Positions 8,222 to 17,453 of a stretch of DNA of 44,213 nucleotides are shown one piece after another; within the stretch, counting starts at the first letter, position 1; every line of letters starts with the position of its first letter. A program made the position numbers and the translations under genes. Origin of the DNA: Ignavibacteria bacterium (GTDB taxonomy: Bacteria; Bacteroidota; Ignavibacteria; Kapaibacteriales; UBA2268); NCBI GenBank assembly GCA_026417135.1, contig JAOADV010000017.1:1-44213 (forward strand), given 5' to 3'. The notes under the pieces are model-generated. The model was given only the letters and a program-made list of their open reading frames with translations, was not told the origin of the DNA and ran no database searches.

Positions 8222-9223
8222 ATGGCGAAAATTTTATTTTTCTTGTTATTTGCAATTTTGCAAGTATATTCTTCGGATATTCCAGAATTCCCAGAAATAA
8301 AATACAAAATTTTAATTTTCGAAAAAAAAGCAGAGCTACAAAAATTCCTCAGAGAGCATTCCTCGAGCAAACAGAACCAAATCAAAAACCGGGTAATTAC
8401 TACTTTAAATCGCAAATCCCTTCGCTATTTTCGACTGAAAGAACCAATAATCGTCCCCGACACTTACGTTGCAGACTTGCGGGCTTACTCTGTTTTTCCC
8501 GACTTTTACCCATCAGCAAAAGATATTCCTAAAATTATTGTTGTATCGAATGTGTATCAAGCCTATGCTTGTTATGAATATGGTAAGCTTGTGCGTTTTG
8601 CTTCTGCAATTACTGGTAAGCGTTCCACTCCAACTTATCCGGGCCGCTATGCTTTACAATGGCGTGAACTTCTGCGTCGCTCTTCTTTCAACGAGAATTG
8701 GATAATGCCTTTCACTTGGAACTTCCACCGACTTACTGGAATGGCTTTGCACCAATTTGATATGCCAGGCTATCCCGCATCGCATATGTGCATTCGCCAG
8801 TTTCGCGAAGATGCGGAATGGTTGTATTATTGGGGCGAAGGACCAAAAAAAGATGAAAAAGGGGGAATCATTCCTATGTCTGGCACACCTTTGATTGTGG
8901 TTGACTTTTTCGATTTCAAAAGAAGAACGAAAAAATGGTTAGAACTTAAATCAAATAAAGAAAAAATTGACTATCTTCCATCGAACCCAATGGAAGTCGA
9001 AGAAGCTCTTATACCTATTGTCCATTATCCCCCAGAATTAAGACCTCTACTTTCGAGGAAAGAACGAATTCGAAGCGAAACCGCTCTCGATACTCTTATC
9101 GCTCGTGGAATTTTACCAAAAGACATTCGATTGGCACCATCGAACCCGCTTATCAAACCTAAAAAGGATACATCTGGCGGAACAAACAATACTAAAACCC
9201 AGATGGGAAGTGGTAGCCCTTAA
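8222..9223 (+). CDS. L,D-transpeptidase (YkuD domain), exported
   Basis: 333 aa. Residues 1-18 look like a signal peptide. The YkuD-type catalytic region spans ~105-235: YQAYACYEYGKLVRFASAITG is the first beta-hairpin, and the active-site block runs from His177 (ALHQFD) to S187-H188-M189-C190-I191-R192, with Cys190 as the expected nucleophile. Enzymes of this family make 3-3 cross-links in peptidoglycan or attach proteins to it in the periplasm. The usual S-H-G-C motif has Met instead of Gly. The N-terminal ~100 residues and the low-complexity C-terminus (KKDTSGGTNNTKTQ) are unassigned. Its stop overlaps the convergent TPR gene. Confidence 0.85.
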   Translation: MAKILFFLLFAILQVYSSDIPEFPEIKYKILIFEKKAELQKFLREHSSSKQNQIKNRVITTLNRKSLRYFRLKEPIIVPDTYVADLRAYSVFPDFYPSAKDIPKIIVVSNVYQAYACYEYGKLVRFASAITGKRSTPTYPGRYALQWRELLRRSSFNENWIMPFTWNFHRLTGMALHQFDMPGYPASHMCIRQFREDAEWLYYWGEGPKKDEKGGIIPMSGTPLIVVDFFDFKRRTKKWLELKSNKEKIDYLPSNPMEVEEALIPIVHYPPELRPLLSRKERIRSETALDTLIARGILPKDIRLAPSNPLIKPKKDTSGGTNNTKTQMGSGSP

Positions 9224-10689
9224 TCCAAGGGTAAACTATTTTGACAAACTTTACCTTGCAGTAGCCCTTCGATTTTCAATCTAATTTTGGAAGAAAACAA
9301 CTTTGGTACTATCTCCTGGTATGCAATAGAGAAATATTCCTTATCGTTGTTTATGGATTTAGAAAAATGCTTAACCCCAGCGTCGATATTTCCAATCATA
9401 ATTTTCAGCACGCCAAGAGCAAAATCAACTTTCGATGGCATCTTAGAAGTTGGATAAACTTCTTCGAGCATCTCTATCATTTGCCTATATTTTTGTGAAT
9501 ACAATGCAAGAAAAAGAGTAAACCCAATCAAAAAAGAATTTTCAGTATTCACCAACAAAGCAGATTTTAGAATTTGCAAGGCAAGTTCGAAAAAGCCAGA
9601 TGCGACAAGGTAGAAAAAGAAACCCGATTGCTTTTCGATAGCGTTAGGATTTAATTTTAAAAAAAATCGAAATTCTTCGGAAAACTTTTCGACTTCGTTG
9701 AGCTGAAAATAACAATAAGCAAGAAATGAATTGTAAATCGTATTTACATATTTTTCTGATTTTAACAACTTGAAAACAGATACAGCTTCGCGATAACGCC
9801 CAAGCTCGGCGAGAATGACAGCAACGTAAAAGCAAACTTCTGGGTCCCATTCAATATTTAGATATTTTCTAAATGAATGAAGGGCTTGCTTATACCGACC
9901 TAAATTTGCATATATTTTTCCTAATAACAAATAGCCAGGCGCCCATTGTGGGTCGAGAGTAACAACATTAATCGCACAATCGAGGGCTCGAAAATAACGA
10001 CCCAATTTAAGAAACGAGACCGAAAGATTATACCAAAACCAAGGGTCGTCGGGGATTTTGTCTAATGCTTTACGATAAAATTCAATGCTTTCGTTTACCT
10101 TACCTTGAAAAAAATATATCTGTCCAATCTCGTTTAAAGCATAAGGTGCCATTTCTTCGGAATCTAAAAGCTGTAAGAGTATTTCCAACGCTTCGTCTTG
10201 CGAGCCCGACTCGTGCAACACTTTCGCCTTGCAGAAAAGCAAATCTTCCGAAGGATGCAAACAAGAAAGCTTCTCGATTAATTGCAAAGCCTTAGAATTA
10301 TCTCTTTGCAAAAGGAAAAGCCGGAGAAGTGCTTGCAAAACATAATTCGATGTTGGGTCCAAACTCAAAGCAATTTGCAAAGACTCAAAAGCTTCGTCAT
10401 AATTCATTAAACCAATGAGAATTTCTCCTTTCTTCGCAAGTAGAGAAGTAGAATATGGCTCGATAGACAAAAGAACATCGCAAAATTGCAAAGCTTTCGA
10501 AAATAATTCCTCTTCGATACATAAATCCAATAGTTCTTCGGCACGCTCCATTAAATCTTCCGGAACTTCCGCCCCATTTACCTTTCTTTGGGTAAGGAAC
10601 TTTTTGAAAGTATCTATAACTTGGATAACTTTCCTATGGTATCTCTCCTTTTCGGGGTCCAAATTATTTCCCAATTTTGATATTATCAT
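9220..10689 (-). CDS. Tetratricopeptide-repeat protein
   Basis: 489 aa, no signal peptide and no membrane helix. After a charged ~45-residue N-terminus it is almost entirely helix-pair repeats. Typical TPR consensus positions are visible: ALQFCDVLLSIEPYSTSLLAKKGEIL, AFESLQIALSLDPTSNYVLQALL, SIEFYRKALDKIPDDPWFWYNLSVSFLKLGRYFRALDCAINVVTLDPQWAPGYLLLGKIYANLGRYKQALHSFRKYL. At least ten repeats can be traced, with the C-terminal ones degenerate. TPR proteins are scaffolds, and no partner can be read here. The TAA shares the palindrome TTAA with the stop of the L,D-transpeptidase gene on the other strand. Confidence 0.85.
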   Translation of the reverse strand: MIISKLGNNLDPEKERYHRKVIQVIDTFKKFLTQRKVNGAEVPEDLMERAEELLDLCIEEELFSKALQFCDVLLSIEPYSTSLLAKKGEILIGLMNYDEAFESLQIALSLDPTSNYVLQALLRLFLLQRDNSKALQLIEKLSCLHPSEDLLFCKAKVLHESGSQDEALEILLQLLDSEEMAPYALNEIGQIYFFQGKVNESIEFYRKALDKIPDDPWFWYNLSVSFLKLGRYFRALDCAINVVTLDPQWAPGYLLLGKIYANLGRYKQALHSFRKYLNIEWDPEVCFYVAVILAELGRYREAVSVFKLLKSEKYVNTIYNSFLAYCYFQLNEVEKFSEEFRFFLKLNPNAIEKQSGFFFYLVASGFFELALQILKSALLVNTENSFLIGFTLFLALYSQKYRQMIEMLEEVYPTSKMPSKVDFALGVLKIMIGNIDAGVKHFSKSINNDKEYFSIAYQEIVPKLFSSKIRLKIEGLLQGKVCQNSLPLD

Positions 10690-10787
10690 TTTTGATTTTC
10701 TTAAGATAAAATAAAAACAAAAATAAACTTTTAGAAAGAAATAATTACCAAGTTTAAAAGTTGGATGTCCGCTCAGCTTGCAAAAAT

Positions 10788-11435
10788 CTACTTTTGGTTT
10801 TTAATAGATTTATTTTTTTTTCTTATCGAATCTTGCAAGTTTTGAATATTGAAGAAACTGAATTGACATTCTAAAGTGTTAAACGCCTTTATTATTTTTT
10901 GTTTAATTGTTTCGGCCTTACTTTTCTTGGTAAGAGGAGTAGTAACCATAAAGATATGTTTATTGGTATTGGTTGTTGCAAAAAGATGAAGAATAACTTT
11001 TTCGGGTGACGACTCGGAAACTGAGTTTTCTGGTTTTACTTTCCAAACAAAAGCATACCTACCATTGAGTAATCTAAACTTTTCAATCTCGATTTTTTCT
11101 CTGTCGAAGTTGTAGGTCGAAGCAATATGCCTTGCTTCGAATTCGAAATGCTGGGAAAGAGTATCCAAGTTGACCTCAGGTTTTAAAAAAATTTCGAGTG
11201 GGACTAAAGTAAATTGAATTAGAACTCCATCCATCATAAAAACTAACTCTTCGGGTTCAACTTCCCAAAATTTCTTACCTTGAAACTCGATTTTAAAACT
11301 CTCGTTTTTATCATTAAAAATAAAAAGAAACCCCTCCTTAGTTTTAATTACCGACAAACCTTCTTCGTCACTTCTTAAAGCTAAGGAATAAAAAAAGGAA
11401 AATAATAAAATTGCAAGCAAAAATATTTTTTTCAT
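10788..11435 (-). CDS. Exported protein of unknown function
   Basis: 215 aa. Residues 1-20 (MKKIFLLAILLFSFFYSLAL) form a signal peptide, preceded by AGGT. The mature part alternates short strands and helices (SVIKTKEGFLFIFNDKNESFKIEF, then LNGRYAFVWKVKP, HIFMVTTPLTK) and ends with a helix plus a lysine/asparagine-rich tail. A long helix (ETIKQKIIKAFNTLECQF) follows a strand, as in small periplasmic alpha/beta folds that monitor fluctuating quantities, but I do not recognise a family. The gene begins 6 bases after the CDF exporter stop on the same strand, so the two are probably cotranscribed. Confidence 0.7.
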   Translation of the reverse strand: MKKIFLLAILLFSFFYSLALRSDEEGLSVIKTKEGFLFIFNDKNESFKIEFQGKKFWEVEPEELVFMMDGVLIQFTLVPLEIFLKPEVNLDTLSQHFEFEARHIASTYNFDREKIEIEKFRLLNGRYAFVWKVKPENSVSESSPEKVILHLFATTNTNKHIFMVTTPLTKKSKAETIKQKIIKAFNTLECQFSFFNIQNLQDSIRKKNKSIKNQK

Positions 11436-11441
11436 ATAAAC

Positions 11442-12314
11442 CTAATGTTTGTTCGATGGTTCTTGATGTATTTGAACTTGGCAGTTTTTAAAGGAACGTT
11501 GCAATTCCTTTTCTATTTCATTCGATACATTATGTGCTTCTTGTAGCGTCAAGTTGGGGTCGAGATGTATGTTCATATCAATAAAAATTGTTTTCCCCGA
11601 AGTTCTTACTCTGATGTTATGTACTTCTTCGACTTCTGGAATGGAAGATACAATGTTTTCGACGACAACGTTAGCTAAACGAGGCGCACGGTCTAAAAGC
11701 TGGTCGATAGCATTTTTCCCTAATCTAATCGACATCAAAAACACGATAATAGCAACAATTATCGCAGCAAGCGAATCGGCTAAATGCATATTAAAATAGC
11801 TGAAAATCAAACCTACAAGTACAACTCCCGAAGTTAGAATATCGGACGAAAAATGCAAAGCATCGGCTTCGAGTGCTTGGCTTTTATATTTTCGAGCAAC
11901 TTTTAAAAGTATTCTAACACGATTAAAATCAACGATAATAACAAAAACAACAACAAAAAAACTCCAAAAGGTTACTTCGAAATCGGTTTGTCTTTGTGTT
12001 ATTCTTCCCAAAGCTTCGAGCACTATCCAAAAGCAAACTACAACGAGGAGCGCAACTTGAAATAAAGCGGAAAGGCTTTCGACTTTACCGTGCCCGAAGT
12101 TATGAGTCCTGTCTGGTGGTTTTTCGGCTAATCGGACCGCAAAAAAGGTCATCCCCACCGCAAAAACATCCATAGCAGAGTGTAATGCATCGGAAAGAAT
12201 TCCCAAACTTCCAGTTGCAAAACCGACAATCCCTTTGAAAACAGCTAATAAAACTGCTATTATAAAAGATGTTAATGCAACCCGAAGCTTTTCCTTCTTT
12301 TCTACACTATCCAT
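11442..12314 (-). CDS. Cation diffusion facilitator (CDF) metal exporter
   Basis: 290 aa with six membrane segments (residues ~13-200) and a cytoplasmic dimerisation domain (~205-285, PEVEEVHNIRVRTSG...FIDMNIHLDP). The transport-site residues are H45-x3-D49 in helix 2 (SDALHSAMD) and H154-x3-D158 in helix 5 (DALHFSSD). FieF/YiiP has Asp at the first position; a His there is the pattern of zinc-type CDFs, so zinc export is the best guess. A basic His-rich loop, KPPDRTHNFGHGKVE, lies between helices 2 and 3. It is followed 6 bases later by the exported protein gene. CDFs work as H+-coupled antiporters in the inner membrane. Confidence 0.9.
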   Translation of the reverse strand: MDSVEKKEKLRVALTSFIIAVLLAVFKGIVGFATGSLGILSDALHSAMDVFAVGMTFFAVRLAEKPPDRTHNFGHGKVESLSALFQVALLVVVCFWIVLEALGRITQRQTDFEVTFWSFFVVVFVIIVDFNRVRILLKVARKYKSQALEADALHFSSDILTSGVVLVGLIFSYFNMHLADSLAAIIVAIIVFLMSIRLGKNAIDQLLDRAPRLANVVVENIVSSIPEVEEVHNIRVRTSGKTIFIDMNIHLDPNLTLQEAHNVSNEIEKELQRSFKNCQVQIHQEPSNKH

Positions 12315-12692
12315 ACATACAAAATTAAATAAAGATTTTAAGAATTATCTAAAAATTGGATAAACTTCTCTGAAAAGAATATTATGAGCATCTACTCTCT
12401 CAATTAAATTTTCCTTTCATCAACTTAATTGTATTTTAAGTTAAGCTAACAAATACAAAGTTTTTATTGAAAATTGTCTGTTGGAATTTGTTAAAAAAGA
12501 TAAGAACTAAGTTATTTTTAAACTATTTTTTATTTAACATAGTACCTAAAACTAAAAACAAAAATCTACCTTTGAGGGAAACTTCTTTTCGGAAACGAAT
12601 TTCATAGAAAAGTAAATTTCAAAATGCGTTAATTGAAGCTTAATTTCTTCCTAATTTATTTAAACCTTTTTCGCAACTTATAATCGGGAATC
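12315..12692. other. 378-base AT-rich gap, nothing recognised
   Basis: No open frame with a ribosome site, no hairpin with a T-tract, and no similarity to other parts of the window was seen here. It separates the CDF gene start from the 5'-nucleotidase stop on the same strand and probably carries the promoter of the CDF operon. Confidence 0.5.
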
Positions 12693-14575
12693 TCAACGAA
12701 TAATCAACATAGGCTTTTGAATTAGATATTTTTGTGTTCTAACCCTCGTAATAATCCAACCAATATAGTTTTTAGCAAGTTTTAAATCATAGAAACCAGG
12801 ACTTACATTATTTAATACAAACGTTTTAATGTTTTTACCCAAAAGGTCGAAAATATCTATTATCAAAGGAGACTTTAGTTCGGCATTAACCACTAATTTT
12901 AAACATTGAGCATCGGAATCGAATGCAATGTCTAAAGGCTGGCTTATCTTTGCCTCTTCGAAATCGACTGAAGTTTGTTTAGGAGAAGTTATCCTGCCTT
13001 TTGGAGAAGGTCTAATTTGTTGATTATTTATTACATAATCTACCAGGGCTTGGAATTCAGTATAATCTTCGTAAATAAATGAATTCGAAAAAGGAATATC
13101 AAAGTATTCAAGGAGTTGGAGCAAAAACTCATTTGCAGTTACCGAGTAAGTCTTGTCTAATTGTAAAGGTTCATTTCCAATTCTTACAGCAACAATACGA
13201 TTGCCCGGATTCTTTGTTAAATCAACTACATAACTCATACCAGAAACTTGAATGTAAAATTCATCGTCTTGGAACCGCAATGTTGGGTCGACCATACCTA
13301 ATGCTGTTTCCAACCCTTTCAGAAGGTTCAGACCAGTAATTTCGAATTTTACAATCCTATACCCCAAGCCATTCACCAAATTGAAGCCGTAGCCGACAGT
13401 TCTAAATAAATCTGCGGGGACAATTGGTCCAGGGTAGATTGGTCGAGCAGTCGAGCCGTTAGCTTCAATTGCAATATCTGTCCCAGTTTTTGCACGAAAA
13501 GCATCAGTTACAAGATTGCCAACATCAGTGTCGTAAGGTCCATCGCTTTTCAAATCAGTAACTTCGTCGAAAAAGTCAAGTGCATTTCCAATTAGTTGAG
13601 AATAAACTTTACCATATCTATTCTCTATTTCTGTAATTAAGTAACCTATTTCTTGCTTTACTTCTGTGGCCTCCGGAACATTTTCATCGAGTTCTATTAG
13701 TTGGTAGTCGTTTATTGAGATACTTTTGGTTTGGGTGTTATAAGAAACAGACAATTTCCCAAGCTGTGAATAAAAACCTTTCGTTTGGACAATATAAGTT
13801 TTTTTACCAATCTGATTTGTAATTTCAAGTGGCGAGGATAAAGGCAAATGGTCGTGCCCACCAATTATAAAATCGATTCCCGGAACCATAGTAGCCAAAT
13901 AAATATCCAGGTTTACGCCAAGATGGGAAAGGCAAATAACTATATCGCAACCGTAGGTAATTAAAGAATCGACATATTGTCCTGCTATTTGAAAAATATT
14001 AGTGTCGATAAAAATTGGAGAAGGGTTCGAAAGCAAGTTAGTCGATGGCGTTGTCAGCCCGAAAATTCCAACTTTAACACCATCAAAATCCTTTATCGTA
14101 TATGGTTTGATATACTTTTTCAAGCCGTCGATACTACTATTTGTCAAAACAGCATTTGCACAAAGAACTGGAAATGCCCTTAAAACAAAAGCTGAATCGA
14201 AAGCAGTTTGTAGCACTAAAGGAGTCAAGTCAAATTCGTGATTACCAAGCGTCAAAGCATCCAATCCTAACATCTGTAGTACCCTTAATTCTGCAACGCC
14301 GAAGGTTGTATTGTAGAATAAGTCGCCAATAGAATAATCGCCTGCGTGTAGGAAAAGAACGTTTTGTTCCGCAGCTTTTACTTGGTTGACGACCGAAACG
14401 AGACGCGGAGCCCCACCAACTTTACCATTGAGATTATCTTCCCGAGGTGCCATTGCAGACAAGTGAGAATGACTATCGTTGACGAAAAGTATGGTCAGAT
14501 TTTTCTCTGAGGCTAAAAGAGAATTAAACAAAAAAAAAAGAAGGCGATAAGAAAAAATTTCCTATACTTTTTCAT
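12693..14575 (-). CDS. Periplasmic or T9SS 5'-nucleotidase/metallophosphatase, apparent frameshift in signal peptide
   Basis: A UshA-type enzyme that hydrolyses nucleotides outside the cytoplasm. The metallophosphatase domain shows NDSHSHL, GDYSIGD, GNHEFD, SHLG and GGHDH. The C-terminal substrate-binding domain shows DVGNLVTDAFRAKTGTDIAIEANGS and DLFRTVGYGFNLVNGLGYRIVKFEITG. The last ~85 residues (IDIFDLLGKNIKTF...GFYDLKLAKN) resemble a T9SS sorting domain. The best start is the ATG at 14575, with a perfect AAAGGAGG five bases upstream, encoding MKKYRKFFLIAFFFF. A run of ten Ts (14530-14539 on the plus strand as A10) puts the rest out of frame; eleven would give an intact signal peptide. Without repair, only a TTG at 14531 starts the enzyme frame and it lacks most of the signal peptide. 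Confidence 0.85.
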
Positions 14576-14580
14576 AAAAA

Positions 14581-14588
14581 CCTCCTTT
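14581..14588 (-). promoter_or_regulatory. Ribosome binding site that fixes the 5'-nucleotidase start
   Basis: AAAGGAGG on the minus strand, 5 bases upstream of ATG 14575. It is among the strongest Shine-Dalgarno matches in the window and argues that translation begins at 14575, upstream of the homopolymer, rather than at TTG 14531. Confidence 0.8.
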
Positions 14589-14834
14589 AAAAAAGTAATT
14601 TAATGAAAAACAAAAGAGTTACCAAGAAAATTAACAAATTGTTAAAAATAAGTTAATTTTATGTTTGTGCATTTTAATTGTTAGAAGTTACTGAAAAATC
14701 GAGAAAGCACCCAAAAGTTTAGAAGTTGTAAAGTTGATTCAATCGACTTGCAAATACATATTTTCGTAATATTTGCAAAGAAAAGTAAATAATAATAACC
14801 AATAACAAATAATGTTCAAGATTTTGGTCGGAGA

Positions 14835-15137
14835 TTATCTGAAAATAATTTCTTTTACAATATCTTCGCCAAGAGCTGAATTCAAGCTTCGTATTAATTC
14901 TTCAGCGTAAAACATCATCTCGGCACGCCAAATGGAATTGGAACAATCTACCGTGAGCACACCTTTTCGGAAGCGCGAAGGAACACAATGTTTGACAATT
15001 TTTGGGTCGACGATGTCGTGCCAAACAATGTCAATCCTAAGAAGTGGACCTTTTCGTTTTTTGGAAACTTTTCCAAAAATATCTTCGACAACGTGTTTTA
15101 CTTTTGTAGTTTTGTTGTATCTAACTTTTTTTTCCAT
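14835..15137 (-). CDS. dciA: DciA-like protein (DUF721)
   Basis: 100 aa, all of it the DUF721 domain: KVKHVVEDIFGKVSKK...LLRIDIVWHDIVDPKIVKHCVPSRFRKGVLTVDCSNSIWRAEMMFYAEELIRSLN. The W-x-x-I-V and S-x-W-x-x-E-M positions of the family are present. DciA loads or supports the replicative helicase DnaB in bacteria that lack DnaC. The protein is short, with the KH-like core only and no long disordered tail. The gene begins 6 bases after the ABC permease stop on the same strand, an unusual neighbour for a replication gene, which is often near recF, dnaA or gyrB. Confidence 0.8.
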   Translation of the reverse strand: MEKKVRYNKTTKVKHVVEDIFGKVSKKRKGPLLRIDIVWHDIVDPKIVKHCVPSRFRKGVLTVDCSNSIWRAEMMFYAEELIRSLNSALGEDIVKEIIFR

Positions 15138-15143
15138 TTCCCA

Positions 15144-16430
15144 TTAGTGGCGAAGCCAACGAAATATCTCCGAAAAAGTTGGCTTTTTCCCATATATTAA
15201 AATACCAACTCTGTAAATCTTGGCAGAAACCCAAATAGAAGCCCAAACCGTTAAAATTAGAAGAATTAACGAAAGGAGAACTTGCCAAAATGGAACAGAA
15301 GTTGCAGCGATACGAACAACCATAAGAATTGGAGAAAAAAATGGAATCAACGAGAGGATGACAGATAAATCCCCATTTGGATTTGCCATCACTGTCCAAA
15401 CAAACATCAATGGAATAATTAAAGGAAGGTAAACGATTGTACTAAGAGTTTGTGCATCTTGTTCTTGGTCGACAGCAGCACCGAGCCCTGCGAAAAGGGT
15501 CGAGTATAGAAAGTACCCTAACAAAAAGTAAATTATCATTGCTATTATTGGTTCGGGTTGAATAGGAGGAATTTCGAACAAAGGGAAATTTTCCAAGTCT
15601 TTGGTAATTTCGGGGCCCGCTAATGTTGACGGAGAGATGAAGATAGGAATAATCGAAGGAAGTGCAATACTTACAATAGCAAGTAAAAATAACCAAACTA
15701 CGATTTGAGTCAGTGCAACAGAACCTATTCCCAAAATTTTCCCGAACATAATGTCGAATGGCTTCGAAGACGAAGCTATTATTTCTACTATTCTATTTGC
15801 TTTCTCTTCGATTACTCCTCGCATTACCATCGCACCATAACCGATTAACAACATATAGATAAAAAAACCAGCTAAATAGCCATAAGCAGCCGCAAATCCA
15901 GCATAATCTTTTTGGACTCCTTCTTTAGTAACTTTCTTTGTTTCTACCTTTATGTCTTTATCAATAATCTTAATTAACGAGGTGTCGATTCCACTTTCTA
16001 AAAATTTATTTTTTCGGATAACATCGCCAAATGTTTTCTCGACAATTGAAATAAAACCTAAACCTCCGCCTCCCTTGGTGTAAACCGTTATCAAATTATT
16101 TTCGAAGACCTTATCGTCCAAAGCGATAAATCCATCGATTTCTTCATCGATAACTTTTTGTTTGAGCTGAAATTCGGTCGTGTTATCCAGGAAAAAGACA
16201 TTTGGGTTCTTCTGTATAACTTCCCGAGCAATGTTATTTTTTGTTTTATCCAAAACAGCAATTTTCATTTCTGTTTTCTCGAGAGAAAAAATGGCAATAA
16301 CGGTTGGAAGAACAATGATTGCAACAAGAAATAAAGGCGTTAGAATTGTCGAAATAATGAAACCTTTCGATTTAACATAATACAGATATTCTCTTTGAGT
16401 AATTGTCCAAAATTTAGATTTACTAAGCAT
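15144..16430 (-). CDS. ABC-2 type exporter permease (NatB-like)
   Basis: 428 aa. The N-terminal helix (~20-50) is followed by a large extracytoplasmic domain (~55-180), then five or six helices. The arrangement, and YVKSKGFIISTILTPLFLVAIIV at the N-terminus with GVIEEKANRIVEIIASSSKPFDIMFGKILGIGSVAL, match NatB/YhaP-type permeases (ABC2_membrane_3). Family members export sodium or, in some cases, peptides; the substrate here is not shown by sequence. It overlaps the upstream ATPase gene by 8 bases, giving translational coupling, and dciA follows 6 bases later. Confidence 0.85.
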   Translation of the reverse strand: MLSKSKFWTITQREYLYYVKSKGFIISTILTPLFLVAIIVLPTVIAIFSLEKTEMKIAVLDKTKNNIAREVIQKNPNVFFLDNTTEFQLKQKVIDEEIDGFIALDDKVFENNLITVYTKGGGGLGFISIVEKTFGDVIRKNKFLESGIDTSLIKIIDKDIKVETKKVTKEGVQKDYAGFAAAYGYLAGFFIYMLLIGYGAMVMRGVIEEKANRIVEIIASSSKPFDIMFGKILGIGSVALTQIVVWLFLLAIVSIALPSIIPIFISPSTLAGPEITKDLENFPLFEIPPIQPEPIIAMIIYFLLGYFLYSTLFAGLGAAVDQEQDAQTLSTIVYLPLIIPLMFVWTVMANPNGDLSVILSLIPFFSPILMVVRIAATSVPFWQVLLSLILLILTVWASIWVSAKIYRVGILIYGKKPTFSEIFRWLRH

Positions 16431-17337
16431 ATTGGTTTTCTCCTTTCGTTACTTCTTCTATAAATATTTCCCTTAAACTTGGAGTAGTTAACTCGATTTT
16501 TGTTATTTGAGTTTCATTTAAAAGTGTAACAAGGAAATTCTTAAAGTCGAAATCACTCGGATTGAAACGAAACTCGACTCGATTTTGCGTCAGATTAATA
16601 ATTCTTACATTTCTTAAGTTAGCTACAAAGTTGTTACTGCCTTCGAATTCGCAAACTACTGTATCTTTTGCTCTTTGCGACTTAATCTGGTGGAGAGAAC
16701 CTTGAAGAATTGCCTTACCTTTGTTTATAAGAATTACATCGTCGCAGAGCTGTTCTGCTTGTTCCATAATGTGTGTGGAAAGCAATATTGTTTTACCTTC
16801 TTTTTTCAAATCCAATATAACTTGTTTAAATGTTTCTACGTTGATTGGGTCAAATCCAGAAAAGGGTTCGTCTAAAATGATTAAATCTGGATTATGAAGT
16901 ATAGTAGCAATAAATTGAACTTTTTGTTGCATTCCTTTCGAAAGTTCTTGAGCCTTCTTGTTAATCCAATCGGAGGCATCAAGCCTTTGTAACCATTTTT
17001 TTGCTTGTGTTATCGCCTCACTTTTTTTCATTCCTTTCAATTCTCCAAAGTAAACAAGTTGGTCGAGAATTTTCATTTTCTTGTACAAGCCGCGTTCTTC
17101 GGGCAGATAGCCTATTCTTTCTTGCGGGATTTTTCCATTTTTATTATTCCAATAAATAACTTCGCCTTCATCCTGATAAAAAACTCCAGATATGATTCTT
17201 ATGGTAGTTGTTTTGCCTGCACCATTAGGACCAAGAATTCCGAAAATTTTTCCACTTTCGACCGCAAAGCTTAATTTTTCAACTGCTTTCACAGTTGCAA
17301 AACTTTTACTGATATTAACAATCTCTAATGCTAACAT
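16423..17337 (-). CDS. ABC transporter ATPase (NatA-like)
   Basis: 304 aa. Walker A GPNGAGKTT at 36-44, signature LSKGMQQK at 132-139, and Walker B LIILDEP at 152-158 are all intact, followed by the switch His in STHIMEQ. The ~75 C-terminal residues (QITKIELTTPSLREIFIEEVT) are the DUF4162-type tail found in ATPases paired with ABC-2 exporters. It drives export through the NatB-like permease encoded by the overlapping next gene. ATG start at 17337, no clear Shine-Dalgarno sequence. Confidence 0.9.
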   Translation of the reverse strand: MLALEIVNISKSFATVKAVEKLSFAVESGKIFGILGPNGAGKTTTIRIISGVFYQDEGEVIYWNNKNGKIPQERIGYLPEERGLYKKMKILDQLVYFGELKGMKKSEAITQAKKWLQRLDASDWINKKAQELSKGMQQKVQFIATILHNPDLIILDEPFSGFDPINVETFKQVILDLKKEGKTILLSTHIMEQAEQLCDDVILINKGKAILQGSLHQIKSQRAKDTVVCEFEGSNNFVANLRNVRIINLTQNRVEFRFNPSDFDFKNFLVTLLNETQITKIELTTPSLREIFIEEVTKGENQYA

Positions 17338-17453
17338 ATTTTTTAAACTATTGACTTACAAAATTAACTCTACTTTGCTTATTTCTCATTAAAATTAATT
17401 CGAACTTCCAACTTAATTGATTTAAGATGAAACTTCCTATGAAAGCAACTTAA

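Noticed and set aside
14748-14778. 9-bp inverted repeat (ttgcaaata/tatttgcaa) after dciA as a terminator
   Set aside because: It has a 13-base loop and no T-tract on the minus strand.
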